The notes: generated from the letters alone by a model not told the origin. A DNA stretch of 64,000 nt from UKL13-2 sp044229235 (GCA_044229235.1 JBGATH010000011.1:1-64000); one strand, 5' to 3'; positions 13,431 through 22,569 are shown, numbered from the stretch's first letter. Numbers and translations are program-made.

Positions 13431-14789
13431 ATGACCCTCACCCAAAAATCGTTCGCCACCATCATTGCCCGCGTCGGTTCGCTGGCGGCCGTGGCGGGCC
13501 TGCCCGCCGGCCTGATCGGCGGTGCGGCATGGGGGCTCGGGCTGGCCTGCCTGGTCGTCGGCCTGGCGTTTATGTACTACGCCTGGAAACTCGCCAGCCT
13601 GCATAGCTGGCTCGATGATCCAAAAGCGGCCACGCTGCCCGACGCGGGCGGGCTGTGGGGCGATGTGCTGGGCAAGCTCTATCGCCACATCAAGCAGGAA
13701 CGCATCAGCCAGCAAGCGCTATCGGCCGCGCTGGATCGTTTCCAGCGGGCGGCCGAGGCCTTGCCGGACGGCGCGCTGATGCTCGACAAGCAGAACAACA
13801 TCGTGTGGCTCAACTCCACTGCCGAGGAACACTGGGGCATTTCGCTGGCCAATGACCGCATGCAGACGGTCACTTATTTCATCCGTTACCCGGAATTCGT
13901 CGCCTATCTGGATGCGCGCCAGTTCGGCGAGCCGCTCGCGCTCAAGACCTCGCGCAAGGATGCGGGCGGCGCGACCAAGGAAGTCTCGCTGGCCGTGCAG
14001 CTGGTGGCATTCGGCGAAGACCAGATTCTGCTGCTGTCGCGCGACGTCAGCGAACGCGAACGGCTGGAAACCATGCGCCGCGATTTTGTCGCCAACGTTT
14101 CCCATGAGCTGCGCACGCCAATCACGGTCATGGCCGGTTTCCTGGAGACCCTGACCAACGTCGGCGCCGGCAATCCCGAACTGCTGCAGAAATCGCTGAC
14201 GCACATGACCGCGCAGGCAACGCGCATGCAACGGCTGGTGGAGGACCTGCTGACGCTGTCGCGGCTGGAGGACCACGCCGCGCGCAACGTGCCCGCGCCG
14301 GTGAACGTGCCCGAGCTGGTCGCTTCGCTGGTCATTGATGCCGGGCAGCTGTCAGGCGGACGCCACCAGATTCACACGCAGATTGCCGAGGCATGGCTGC
14401 TGGGCAATCGCGACGAGCTGGCCAGCGCCTTCGGCAACCTGATCAGCAACGCGGTGCGCTATACACCGGCAGGCGGCGACATCACCATCACCTGGGCAGT
14501 GGCGGACGGCGCGCCGCTTTTTTGTGTGCACGACACCGGCGAAGGCATCGCGCCGGAGCACATCCCGCGCCTGACCGAGCGCTTCTATCGCGTCGACCGC
14601 GGCCGCTCCCAGGCCAGTGGCGGCACCGGTCTGGGCCTCGCCATCGTCAAACACGCTCTGATCCGGCACGATGGGCGCCTCGATATCCAGAGCACGCGCG
14701 GCACGGAGCAACACGGCAGCACCTTCACCATTCACTTCCCGGCGGCACGGTTGTGCGCGGCGCAACCCCGGCTGCAGGCGGTGGCGTAG
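13431..14789 (+). CDS. phoR: Phosphate regulon sensor histidine kinase PhoR
   Basis: 452 residues. Two N-terminal membrane segments (about 12-50, with almost no periplasmic loop, as in PhoR), a PhoR-type linker, a PAS domain (about 100-205), an HisKA domain with VSHELRTP (His225), then HATPase_c with N box LISNAVRYTP, G1 DTGEGI and G2 GGTGLGLAIV. It phosphorylates PhoB when phosphate is scarce, with input normally relayed by PstSCAB-PhoU. None of those genes is in the window, so that input must be encoded elsewhere. Confidence 0.95.
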   Translation: MTLTQKSFATIIARVGSLAAVAGLPAGLIGGAAWGLGLACLVVGLAFMYYAWKLASLHSWLDDPKAATLPDAGGLWGDVLGKLYRHIKQERISQQALSAALDRFQRAAEALPDGALMLDKQNNIVWLNSTAEEHWGISLANDRMQTVTYFIRYPEFVAYLDARQFGEPLALKTSRKDAGGATKEVSLAVQLVAFGEDQILLLSRDVSERERLETMRRDFVANVSHELRTPITVMAGFLETLTNVGAGNPELLQKSLTHMTAQATRMQRLVEDLLTLSRLEDHAARNVPAPVNVPELVASLVIDAGQLSGGRHQIHTQIAEAWLLGNRDELASAFGNLISNAVRYTPAGGDITITWAVADGAPLFCVHDTGEGIAPEHIPRLTERFYRVDRGRSQASGGTGLGLAIVKHALIRHDGRLDIQSTRGTEQHGSTFTIHFPAARLCAAQPRLQAVA

Positions 14790-14805
14790 GACTGCAGGTC
14801 AGGGC

Positions 14806-15033
14806 ATGACCGCACCGGCACGACCCGCCATTGTCTGGCGCACCGTGAGCGGTGACATCGTCGCCTGCGTGGAGAAGAACAAGGTCATGCAGGAGAATCT
14901 GGCCGAGGTCCGCCAGATCTGCCAGGACGCGCTGGACGACGCCGTCCTGATGGGCTGCGCCCCTGAGCAGGTGCGCGCGGTTCTTCTGGAAATGATCCGT
15001 GGGCTGGAGGCGGCGTATCCACCGTCGGACTGA
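14806..15033 (+). CDS. Small conserved cytoplasmic protein, unknown
   Basis: 75 residues, soluble. The core is ENLAEVRQICQDALDDAVLMGCAPEQVRAVLLEMIRGLE, an amphipathic helical pattern I associate with small conserved betaproteobacterial proteins of unknown function. AGGTCAGGGC precedes the ATG. It lies 16 bp after phoR and 53 bp before the EIIA gene, so it could belong to either transcript. Confidence 0.6.
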   Translation: MTAPARPAIVWRTVSGDIVACVEKNKVMQENLAEVRQICQDALDDAVLMGCAPEQVRAVLLEMIRGLEAAYPPSD

Positions 15034-15086
15034 CCGCGAACACCCATCGGGTAAAATGGCCCTGTCATTTTCCCCAAGCAATTTTC

Positions 15087-15485
15087 ATGATCGGTATTCT
15101 CATCGTCGCGCACGGCGCCCTGGGCGAAAGCCTGATCCACTGCGCCAGCCATGTCATGGGCAAACGCCCGCTCTATCTGCGCCAGTTGGGCGTGACGGTA
15201 CATGACGACCCCGATGCCATCCTGCCGCAGGGCCGGGACCTGGTGCGGTTTCTGGACCAGGGCGACGGCGTGCTGATCCTCACCGACATCTTCGGTGCCA
15301 CGCCTTCCAACATCGCCTGCAAGCTGCTGGTACCCGGAAGAATCGAAGGCATTTCCGGCATCAGCATGCCGATGCTGATCAAGGCGCTGACCTACCGCGA
15401 TGGCACCATGGAAACGCTTATCGAGAAAGCGCTGACCGGGGCCGTCGAGGGCACCATTCGCATGCCGCACGGTGCCGCATGCTGA
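15087..15485 (+). CDS. PTS EIIA component, mannose family
   Basis: 132 residues, one EIIA-Man domain. The phosphorylated His9 lies in IGILIVAHGALGE, and the conserved LILTDIFGATPSN (about 67-79) is present. It accepts phosphate from HPr, encoded by the next gene (7-bp overlap). No EIIB, EIIC or EIID gene follows, so it is more likely a regulatory phospho-relay than a sugar importer. Related loose EIIA-Man/HPr/EI sets are widespread in Betaproteobacteria. Confidence 0.93.
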   Translation: MIGILIVAHGALGESLIHCASHVMGKRPLYLRQLGVTVHDDPDAILPQGRDLVRFLDQGDGVLILTDIFGATPSNIACKLLVPGRIEGISGISMPMLIKALTYRDGTMETLIEKALTGAVEGTIRMPHGAAC

Positions 15486-15748
15486 GTCGCGAAGTGGAAA
15501 TCGTCAACAAGCTGGGCCTGCATGCGCGCGCCTCGGCCAAGCTGACCCAGACCGCCGCCAAGTTTCAGAGCGCCGTATTCATTGCCAAGGCGGGCAAGCG
15601 GGTGAACGCCAAGTCCATCATGGGCGTGATGATGCTGGCGGCCGGCAAGGGCACCAAGGTCATGCTGGACACCGATGGCGCCGACGAAGCCGAAGCAATG
15701 GACGCCGTCGTCGCCCTGATCAACGACAAATTTGGCGAGGGCGAGTAA
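15479..15748 (+). CDS. ptsH: Phosphocarrier protein HPr
   Basis: 89 residues, normal HPr length. The active-site His15 is in NKLGLHARAS, and Ser46 in NAKSIMGVMMLAAGKG is the site phosphorylated by HPr kinase in organisms that have it. It receives phosphate from EI and passes it to EIIA. It overlaps the EIIA gene by 7 bp. A 66-bp palindrome separates it from ptsI, which could lower ptsI expression relative to ptsH or stabilise the upstream message. Confidence 0.96.
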   Translation: MLSREVEIVNKLGLHARASAKLTQTAAKFQSAVFIAKAGKRVNAKSIMGVMMLAAGKGTKVMLDTDGADEAEAMDAVVALINDKFGEGE

Positions 15749-15762
15749 GTGACCAACCTAAG

Positions 15763-15828
15763 AAAGTCCAGCATTGGCGCGGTTCTCCGGGCATTTTCGG
15801 CCCGGGAGCCTCGCCAATGCTGGACTTT
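15763..15828. repeat. 66-bp two-tier palindrome, copy 3 (between ptsH and ptsI)
   Basis: Left arm AAAGTCCAGCATTGGCGCGG; right arm CGCCAATGCTGGACTTT. Relative to other copies the fourth base is changed from C to G and the partner G to C, so pairing is kept. The inner hairpin is CTCCGGGC-ATTTTC-GGCCCGGGAG. It begins 14 bp after the HPr stop and ends 21 bp before the EI start. Confidence 0.88.
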
Positions 15829-15849
15829 GGCTGTGCCGGCGGCACCGCG

Positions 15850-17601
15850 ATGAGTTTTGTCCTGCACGGACTGGGCGTATCCGGCGGCATTGCCATCGGC
15901 CATGCCCACCTCGTCACCAGCACCTCGCTGGAAGTGGATCATTACCAGATCCCCGCCGAATTCGTCGCCAGGGAAGTGAAGCGGTTCGAGCGCGCCGTGA
16001 AGCAGGTGCGCGGAGAGCTTGACCAGCTCGAGACCGACATTCACGGCTCGCAGCGCGGTGACGCCACCGCGGACATGGCCGCCTTCGTCACCGTGCACCG
16101 CATGATTCTTGAGGATCCCTCGTTTACCGAGGCGCCCAAGGACATCATCCGCCGCGATGCCTGTAACGCCGAGTGGGCGCTGCGGCTGCAGCTCGATGAA
16201 ATCCTCGCGCACTTTGCCGAGGTGCAGGACGAGTATCTGCGCGAACGCAAGACCGACGTGCGGCAGGTGGCCGAGCGCGTCGTGGCCGCGCTGTCAGGTG
16301 AAGGCGGCCAGGGCAGCGCGGTGCCGGAGAAACTGCGGGCGCGCGCCGAAGACACCATCCTGGTCGCCAAGGATCTGTCACCGGCCGACGTGATCCTGTT
16401 CAAGGACCACCAGGTGGCGGCGTTTGTCACCGACCTCGGCGGTTCGACTTCGCACACGGCCATTCTTGCGCGCAGCCTCGGCATTCCGGCCATCGTCGCA
16501 CTGCACACCTCCCGCGAACTGCTGCGCGAGGACGAGCTCATCGTCATCGACGGCACCCAGGGCGTGGTGATCGTCGATCCGGATGAAACCGTGCTGGCCG
16601 AGTACCGGCTCAAGCAGCACCAGTGGAAGCTCGAGCGCCAGAAGCTGGCGCGCATCAAGACCGCGTCGACCGAAACGCTCGATGGGGTGCGCGTGGAGTT
16701 GCACGCCAACATCGAGTTGCCCACCGACCTCGACGCCGTGCGGCAGTCCGGTGCCGCGGGCGTGGGCCTGTTCCGCTCGGAATTCCTGTTCATGAACCGC
16801 AAGGACTTGCCGACCGAGGACGAACAGTTCGAAGCGTATCGTGCGGTCGCCGAGGGCATGAAGGGCAAGCCGGTGGTGATCCGCACGCTGGATATCGGTG
16901 CCGACAAGGAACTGGACCACGGGCCCGACCAGCCCACCCCGACCTCGGCGCTCGGCCTGCGCGCCATCCGCTACTGCCTCGCCGAACCCGGCATCTTCAA
17001 TACGCAGCTGCGCGCCATCCTGCGCGCCTCGCGCCACGGCGATGTGCGCATCCTCGTTCCCATGCTGGCCTCCTGGACCGAGATCAAGCAGACGCTGGTG
17101 GCAATCGCCCGTGCCAAGGAACAGCTGAAGGACGAGAATCGCAAGTTCAATGCGGAGATCCTCGTCGGCGGCATGATCGAGATTCCCGCAGCCGCGATCG
17201 CGCTGCCGATGTTTCTCAAGCAACTCGACTTCCTGTCGATCGGCACCAATGACCTGATCCAGTACACGCTGGCCATCGACCGCACGGATGATACCGTGGC
17301 GCATTTGTACGACCCGCTGCACCCCGCCGTGCTGCACCTGGTGTCAACGGTAATTCGCCAGGCGAACATGGCGGGTGTGCCGGTGGCGGTGTGCGGCGAA
17401 ATGGCCGGTGACGTCAACATGACGCGCCTCCTGCTGGGATTCGGCCTGCGCCATTTCTCGATGCACCCGGCCAACCTGCTGCCGGTCAAGCAACGCATAC
17501 TCATGTCCAACCTTCCGGACATCGATCCGGCCGTCGCCAAGATCCTGCGCGCCGACGACCCGGAGAAGTTGCGTGCGATGGTGGAAAAACTAAACCTTTG
17601 A
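15850..17601 (+). CDS. ptsI: PTS Enzyme I (phosphoenolpyruvate-protein phosphotransferase)
   Basis: 583 residues, full length. An N-terminal HPr-binding domain, the phosphohistidine domain with His202 in GGSTSHTAILAR, and the C-terminal PEP-binding barrel with GVGLFRSEFLFM, LDIGADKEL, FLSIGTNDLIQYTLAIDR and the catalytic Cys515 in VAVCGEMAGD. It transfers phosphate from PEP to HPr. The start is placed at the ATG at 15850 (MSFVLHGLGVSGGIAIG); the frame is open upstream through the palindrome, but that part is not protein-like. No strong ribosome-binding site is visible, so translation may depend on the short leader after the palindrome. Confidence 0.96.
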   Translation: MSFVLHGLGVSGGIAIGHAHLVTSTSLEVDHYQIPAEFVAREVKRFERAVKQVRGELDQLETDIHGSQRGDATADMAAFVTVHRMILEDPSFTEAPKDIIRRDACNAEWALRLQLDEILAHFAEVQDEYLRERKTDVRQVAERVVAALSGEGGQGSAVPEKLRARAEDTILVAKDLSPADVILFKDHQVAAFVTDLGGSTSHTAILARSLGIPAIVALHTSRELLREDELIVIDGTQGVVIVDPDETVLAEYRLKQHQWKLERQKLARIKTASTETLDGVRVELHANIELPTDLDAVRQSGAAGVGLFRSEFLFMNRKDLPTEDEQFEAYRAVAEGMKGKPVVIRTLDIGADKELDHGPDQPTPTSALGLRAIRYCLAEPGIFNTQLRAILRASRHGDVRILVPMLASWTEIKQTLVAIARAKEQLKDENRKFNAEILVGGMIEIPAAAIALPMFLKQLDFLSIGTNDLIQYTLAIDRTDDTVAHLYDPLHPAVLHLVSTVIRQANMAGVPVAVCGEMAGDVNMTRLLLGFGLRHFSMHPANLLPVKQRILMSNLPDIDPAVAKILRADDPEKLRAMVEKLNL

Positions 17602-17624
17602 CCGGCGCTTCAGACTAGCGCCGG
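17602..17624 (+). terminator. Hairpin directly after ptsI stop
   Basis: CCGGCGCT and AGCGCCGG form a perfect 8-bp stem with a 7-nt loop immediately after the ptsI TGA. No U-tract follows, so it is a weak intrinsic terminator at best, or an mRNA 3'-end stabiliser. Confidence 0.4.
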
Positions 17625-17642
17625 GCGACGCCGAGGTTGGAT

Positions 17643-18014
17643 ATGCTCAATGAAATACGCGACGTCACGCAATACGAATCAGGCCAACACCGGCGCTGGT
17701 TTCACGACGATTATTTCGACCTCTACACTTGGGAAAACTACGACGGCGATCTGCTCGGCTTCCAGCTTTGCTATGCCAAGCTGGGCAAGGAGCGGGCGTT
17801 GCGGTGGTCGGCGAAATCGGGCTATCGCCATGAGGGTGTCGACGCCCCGGAGGACAAACCGGGCCGCGCCATGAGCGCGTTGTTTGTGGCCGATGGTGTA
17901 TTTGACCAGGATGGGGTCGGCCAGAAGTTCGAGGCCGCGGCGATGGCGCTGCCGGAAAAGGTACGCACGTTTGTGCTCGAGCGCATTCGCGGATACGCAC
18001 CGCCGGAGCTCTAG
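17643..18014 (+). CDS. Conserved hypothetical cytoplasmic protein
   Basis: 123 residues, soluble, acidic and aromatic-rich (RRWFHDDYFDLYTWENYDGDLLGFQLCYAKLGKERALRW). GAGG lies 6 bp before the ATG at 17643; a TTG two codons upstream is less likely. It resembles small uncharacterised proteins that open with a W/Y-rich FDLYxW segment, but I cannot name the family. It follows ptsI by 41 bp beyond a hairpin and may be read through from the PTS operon. Convergent with the aminopeptidase gene. Confidence 0.7.
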   Translation: MLNEIRDVTQYESGQHRRWFHDDYFDLYTWENYDGDLLGFQLCYAKLGKERALRWSAKSGYRHEGVDAPEDKPGRAMSALFVADGVFDQDGVGQKFEAAAMALPEKVRTFVLERIRGYAPPEL

Positions 18015-18138
18015 GAACACCCGCAAGTTACGCTCAGCTGTTCTTCGCCGCCCTGCCAAATCCGGCGTCAGTCATGGCGCCGATGCAGGCCTGCAGGCAA
18101 AGGCGGCGATGAATACAATTCGCCGCATAAACTTCAAG

Positions 18139-20793
18139 CTAGCGCGTGCGTGACACCTGGGCGATGCCGCGCGCCAGGCTCGGCGCCGTGCGCGCCGCGA
18201 CGCAGATCTCGATGCTTTCAAGTGACTGGCGGTAGCGAAACTCGCCGCCGGTGATCTGTTTGCTGCGCTCGGCAAAGAACTGGGCAAAGGCATCTCTTTG
18301 GCCTTCGGTGCAGGCGCCGGCCAGTGCAACAATCAAATTGCCCGCAGTATCGGGCGGCAATTTTGCGGTGATGGCTGCGTAGTTCTTGCGCAGGAATGCG
18401 AACGCCCACATGCGGTTGGTCTCGTCGCTCAAAGCCTTGCGCAACATGGCGAGTGCGTCGCGACCGTTGACACGCGCATCCAGAACCAGCTCATGGGCAC
18501 GCTCGCGCAAGGCCGGCTCACGCGCCAGCATCAACGACTCCAGCAGCCGGGTGCGGTCGGCGCGCTCGGTTGCGGCCAGCGCAGCCGCATGCAGCCTGGC
18601 GAACATGGCGCCATCGGAGAACGCCGCCGCGACATTAAGCGCCGGCTCCACGATGCCGGCAGCGACCGACTCGCGCTGGTCGAGCCAGCGGCCAGCGATA
18701 GCCGCGGCCTCGCGCCGCAACGCGAGGTCGCCGCCTTGGTCGGCTGCCAGCGGCAGCAACACGGCGCGCAGGGTGCTGTTGCGGCGCTCCTCGGCGGGCC
18801 GCTCAGTCCAGCCGACTTTCCTCGCCTGCGGCAGCACCTGACTCTTCAGCAGGCGCTGCATGCGGCGCCGGTCCTGCGGTCCCAGCCAGTCGAGGTGAAT
18901 GCCGGCCAGCAAGTCCATCACTGCAAGCCTTACCACCGCGGCAGCGTGTGGCGCGAACCGTTCTGCCAATATCAGCGCATTTTCCACAGGCATCAGCCCC
19001 GCCTCCGTCATCAGGCCGGCGTCGCCCAACAAGGCGACGGCTTCGGGGGCCGGCATTTTCAGCGCGTGCGGCAGCTGGCGTTTCTGCAGCGCGTCGTCAC
19101 CCTGAACCACGTAGTAGCCACGGCCACCGGCGTTTCCCAGCACCCAGTCCGGGCAGGTCGCGGCGTCCGGCAATACCAACGTACTGTTTCCCGTCGGCAC
19201 TGTTGCGCAGGTCTCCAGCAAACGGCCCTTTACGCTGTAGCGGAAACACGCTGGTGTCGACCAGCGCGGATCAACGCCCGCCTTTACGCCCACCGGGCGC
19301 AGTCGCTGCTGATCGAGGCGCAACGCAGGCGCCCCTTTGCATTCGAGCGACGCCTTGATCAGCGGCACCCCCGGCTGGGTGATGAAGGCCGAAAACTGTG
19401 CCGGCAAATCGCTTCCCGGGCCGGCCGCTTGCGCCAGTGCGCCGATAAAATCGCTGGAGGTCGCATTACCCCGCGCATGTTTCACCAGGTAGCGCCGGAC
19501 ACCATCGCGGAACCGCTCCTCGCCCAGCGCCTGCTCAAACATGCCGAGCAGCTGGCCGCCCTTCTGGTACGTGATGGAATCGAATGCCGCGCCGACATCA
19601 CCGATGGTTTCCACCGCGTTTTTCACGCGGCGCGTTGCATTCAGGCGATCGATGCGCATCGCACGCTGCCTCGCCTGCGCGCGCTCGTAGCCGTCATCCC
19701 AGCCCGGCTCGAGACGATAGACCGCCTTGTTGCCGGCCCAGGTGGCGAAGGATTCGTTGAGCCAGGTGTCGTCCCACCATGCCATGGTCACCAGATCGCC
19801 GAACCACATGTGCGCGATCTCGTGAGCCGCCGTACCGGCATAGCCGCGCCGGAATGCGTGGGTTTCCTGTTCCGGGGCAGCCAGCATGCGTGTGCCGACG
19901 TAGGTGATCATTCCGGGATTTTCCATCGCACCAAAGTTCACCGTTTGCGGAATCACCACGCTGTCGAGCTTTTCGAACGGATAGGGCGTGCCGAAATACT
20001 CCTCGAGGATTTCCAACAGCCTGGGCGTAACCGTTTGTGCGTAGCGCGTCTCGGCACCGCGCCCCTTTGGCACGATGTAGCGCAGGCGCGTGCCGTTCCG
20101 ACCGGCCACGCCGCCGTCCACAACGTCGAACGGCCCGACTGCGAAGGCAACGAGATACGACGGCAGCGCCTGCGTGCGCGCAAACTGCACGCGCTTCATG
20201 CCGCTGCCGGCAACACTTTCTTCCGCAACCGGCGTATTGCTGAACGCGCCGTGGCCTGCCGGCACATCCAGCGTGATTTGCCAGGGCGTTTTCCAGCCGG
20301 GTTCGTCAAAACAGGGAAACGCTCGCCGGGCGGAGAGGGCCTCAAACTGCGTGACCACGTACCACTCGCCGCGCTCCTGCTGGCGGAACACACCGCGTGT
20401 GCCCAGCGGGTCGATCCTGCCGCGATAGCGGATGCGCAGGGTGCCGTCGCCGACGGCCAGCGGCGCGGGCGCCGTGAAGCCGAGAAATTGCCGCCCTTGA
20501 ACCGTGGTGCTGAGCGCGACTGCGCTGCCGGTCGTTTCCCAGGATGCCGCTTGCACCTCGAGTTCAGTGCCATTGAGCCAGATGGTGCTTGCTTCACGAT
20601 TGATCGTCAGATCGATGGCGACCTCACCTTCGAAACTCTCCTTGGCCGGGTCAATCACCAGATGCACGCGGTATTGGCGCGGCGCGGCCGTCTCGCCAAG
20701 ACGGAAGGCGGGCGGTGCATCGGCAGCCCGGGAGGCCTGGGACAGCAGAATCAGCATCAGCAACGCGGCAGCGGCGGCAAGGCGTGAGAACAT
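18139..20793 (-). CDS. M1-family zinc aminopeptidase, exported
   Basis: 884 residues. Signal peptide (FSRLAAAAALLMLILLSQASRA) then the M1 fold: beta-sandwich domain, GAMENPGMITY substrate motif, zinc site HEIAH (His324/His328) with the second Glu in WLNESFA, and the C-terminal ERAP1-like helical domain (about 540-880). It removes N-terminal residues from peptides in the periplasm. The start at 20793 is chosen because it yields the signal peptide; the open frame upstream is not protein-like. It is divergent from the DUF1439 lipoprotein gene across a 147-bp gap. Confidence 0.93.
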   Translation of the reverse strand: MFSRLAAAAALLMLILLSQASRAADAPPAFRLGETAAPRQYRVHLVIDPAKESFEGEVAIDLTINREASTIWLNGTELEVQAASWETTGSAVALSTTVQGRQFLGFTAPAPLAVGDGTLRIRYRGRIDPLGTRGVFRQQERGEWYVVTQFEALSARRAFPCFDEPGWKTPWQITLDVPAGHGAFSNTPVAEESVAGSGMKRVQFARTQALPSYLVAFAVGPFDVVDGGVAGRNGTRLRYIVPKGRGAETRYAQTVTPRLLEILEEYFGTPYPFEKLDSVVIPQTVNFGAMENPGMITYVGTRMLAAPEQETHAFRRGYAGTAAHEIAHMWFGDLVTMAWWDDTWLNESFATWAGNKAVYRLEPGWDDGYERAQARQRAMRIDRLNATRRVKNAVETIGDVGAAFDSITYQKGGQLLGMFEQALGEERFRDGVRRYLVKHARGNATSSDFIGALAQAAGPGSDLPAQFSAFITQPGVPLIKASLECKGAPALRLDQQRLRPVGVKAGVDPRWSTPACFRYSVKGRLLETCATVPTGNSTLVLPDAATCPDWVLGNAGGRGYYVVQGDDALQKRQLPHALKMPAPEAVALLGDAGLMTEAGLMPVENALILAERFAPHAAAVVRLAVMDLLAGIHLDWLGPQDRRRMQRLLKSQVLPQARKVGWTERPAEERRNSTLRAVLLPLAADQGGDLALRREAAAIAGRWLDQRESVAAGIVEPALNVAAAFSDGAMFARLHAAALAATERADRTRLLESLMLAREPALRERAHELVLDARVNGRDALAMLRKALSDETNRMWAFAFLRKNYAAITAKLPPDTAGNLIVALAGACTEGQRDAFAQFFAERSKQITGGEFRYRQSLESIEICVAARTAPSLARGIAQVSRTR

Positions 20794-20940
20794 ATCGGCA
20801 AGGTAAGTGTCAAAGAAAACAACGCCGCAGTGTAGCAGTTGAAAAGCGGCTTCCTGCCCCGGGTCGCATTGCAATCTCCAGGCGATCCGCTGCCGTCCGT
20901 TTTCGCGACTGCGCAATCGCATCTCTTGAGGAATCTTCTT

Positions 20941-21489
20941 ATGTCCGCAACCATCATTCGCTGGACGACAAGCCTGTTTCTTGCCGCAGCCCTTGCCGGC
21001 TGTGGCACTTTTCCCTTTGTTTCCGGGGAAGTCCGCATGTCTGCCGACGAGCTGACGGGCAAGCTGACAAAACGCTTTCCGATGGAAAAAAGCGTTGCCG
21101 GCCTGCTCGATGTCACCCTCGCCCAACCGCATGTCGTGCTTTCCGAGGCCAACAACCGGATTGCCGCCGACTTTTACGTCAACGTGAAATTGGCGCTGAC
21201 AAGCAAGCAGGTGTCTGGCACCGTTACGGTTTCGGGCCGCCCGGAATACGTGCCGGAGACACGCGCGCTCTACTTGCGCGATGCGAAGATCGACCGTGTC
21301 CGCATGGAAAACATGCCCGATGCGCTTTCGGCCGGGCTGGCCAAAGCCGTGTCGGCAATCAGCCGCGAGGTGCTTGAGGACAAGCCGCTTCACACGTTCA
21401 AGGACGAAGACTTCACCAAGTACGGCGTACGCTACACGCCGGAACGCATCGTGGTGCGCGGAAACTACCTGGTGCTCGCGCTCAAGTGA
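20941..21489 (+). CDS. DUF1439 lipoprotein (YceB-like)
   Basis: 182 residues. Signal peptide with lipobox LAGC at about residue 21, so outer- or inner-membrane anchored. The mature domain fits DUF1439: ELTGKLTKRFPMEKSVAGLLDVTLAQPHVVLSEANNRIAADFYVNVKLALTSKQVSGTVTVSGRPEYVPETRALYLRD, a fold related to lipid-binding tubular (BPI/SMP-like) domains. GAGGA lies 8 bp before the ATG at 20941, which decides the start against an upstream in-frame one. Role unknown; possibly envelope lipid handling, fitting UppP downstream. Confidence 0.85.
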   Translation: MSATIIRWTTSLFLAAALAGCGTFPFVSGEVRMSADELTGKLTKRFPMEKSVAGLLDVTLAQPHVVLSEANNRIAADFYVNVKLALTSKQVSGTVTVSGRPEYVPETRALYLRDAKIDRVRMENMPDALSAGLAKAVSAISREVLEDKPLHTFKDEDFTKYGVRYTPERIVVRGNYLVLALK

Positions 21490-21566
21490 GCGCGATGGCC
21501 GTCGCGGATACGGCGGGCACACCCGTATAATTCGACGCTCATCAGTCTCCCCGCGCAGGGCACTTC

Positions 21567-22412
21567 TTGGATATCGTGCTGTTATTAAAAGCGGTGGTAC
21601 TCGGCATCGTCGAGGGCCTTACCGAGTTTCTTCCGATCTCATCGACCGGCCACTTGATTCTCGCGGGTGAACTTCTCGACTTCAACGATGACAAGGGGAA
21701 GGTATTTGAAATCGTCATCCAGGCCGGCGCCATCCTCGCCATTTGCTGGGAGTACCGGCAACGCATCGCGTCTACCTTCGCCGGGTTGACCCGTGATCCG
21801 GTCGCGCAGCGCTTCACGATCAATCTCCTGATTGCCTTCACGCCGCTTGCGGTGTTCGGCCTGTTGTTCCAGAAGGTCATCAAGTCGGTGCTGTTCAAAC
21901 CCGTGCCGGTGGCGCTGGCTTTCATCATCGGCGGGATCATCATCCTGTTCGCCGAGCGCTGGTATGCGCAGCGCGGCGCCGTGCGCACCAAACCATTGAT
22001 CGACTCCGTGGACGCGCTGACGGCGCTGGATGCCCTCAAGCTGGGGCTTGCGCAGTGCGCGGCGCTGATCCCCGGAACGTCGCGCTCGGGCGCCACCATC
22101 ATCGGCGGCCTGTTTTTCGGGCTGTCGCGCAAATGCGCCACGGAGTTCTCGTTCTTCCTGGCCATTCCCACACTGATTGCGGCCACCCTTTATTCGCTAT
22201 GGAAGGAGCGTGCGCTGCTGTCCGTAACCGACATTCCGATGTTCGGCGTCGGCTTCGTCGCGGCATTCGTTTCGGCCTTCCTGTGCGTGCGCTGGCTATT
22301 GCGCTACATCAGCAGCCACGACTTCACGCCTTTCGCCTGGTACCGCATCGTGTTCGGGCTGGTAGTGCTGGCGACTGCCTACAGCGGCGCGGTGAACTGG
22401 GCCCACGCCTGA
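21567..22412 (+). CDS. uppP: Undecaprenyl-diphosphate phosphatase
   Basis: 281 residues, polytopic (about eight spans). Both BacA/UppP motifs are present: EGLTEFLPISSTGHL near the N-terminus and LIPGTSRSGATI near residue 170. It dephosphorylates undecaprenyl diphosphate to recycle the carrier for peptidoglycan synthesis and gives bacitracin resistance. The start codon is TTG, preceded by GCAGGG at a good distance; the protein then begins MDIVLLLKAVVLGIVEG as in relatives. It lies 77 bp after the DUF1439 gene and is convergent with chpA. Confidence 0.95.
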   Translation: MDIVLLLKAVVLGIVEGLTEFLPISSTGHLILAGELLDFNDDKGKVFEIVIQAGAILAICWEYRQRIASTFAGLTRDPVAQRFTINLLIAFTPLAVFGLLFQKVIKSVLFKPVPVALAFIIGGIIILFAERWYAQRGAVRTKPLIDSVDALTALDALKLGLAQCAALIPGTSRSGATIIGGLFFGLSRKCATEFSFFLAIPTLIAATLYSLWKERALLSVTDIPMFGVGFVAAFVSAFLCVRWLLRYISSHDFTPFAWYRIVFGLVVLATAYSGAVNWAHA

Positions 22413-22439
22413 CCGCTTTCCGCCGGTAGCCGCGCGAGG

Positions 22440-22472
22440 AGGGACTCCCTGCGGGAGGCATTCGCGGTCCCT
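22440..22472. terminator. Nested hairpin between convergent uppP and chpA
   Basis: AGGGAC..GTCCCT encloses CTCCC-TGC-GGGAG. There is no U-tract on either side. The position, 27 bp after the uppP stop and 97 bp before the chpA stop, suits a transcript end, but this is only a structural argument. Confidence 0.35.
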
Positions 22473-22569
22473 GAGGGATTGTCGCTGCGAGCGTGAAGGT
22501 CACCGGTCGCCTTGCGCGACAGGCATTGGACTTGGCAAATTACGTATGGCCGCAGTGCGCGGCGGGTCG

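Noticed and set aside
15472..15849. N-terminal extension of Enzyme I through ptsH and the palindrome
   Set aside because: The frame is open, but it is the out-of-frame reading of HPr plus a palindrome; EI begins normally at 15850.
18298..20787. An 829-codon open frame on the plus strand opposite the M1 aminopeptidase
   Set aside because: Its translation is Arg/Gln/His-rich with no domain. It is the antisense frame of a G+C-rich gene with clear M1 motifs on the other strand.
20794..21522. N-terminal extension of the M1 aminopeptidase by 243 codons
   Set aside because: This would overlap the divergent DUF1439 lipoprotein gene and bury the signal peptide, which starts at 20793.
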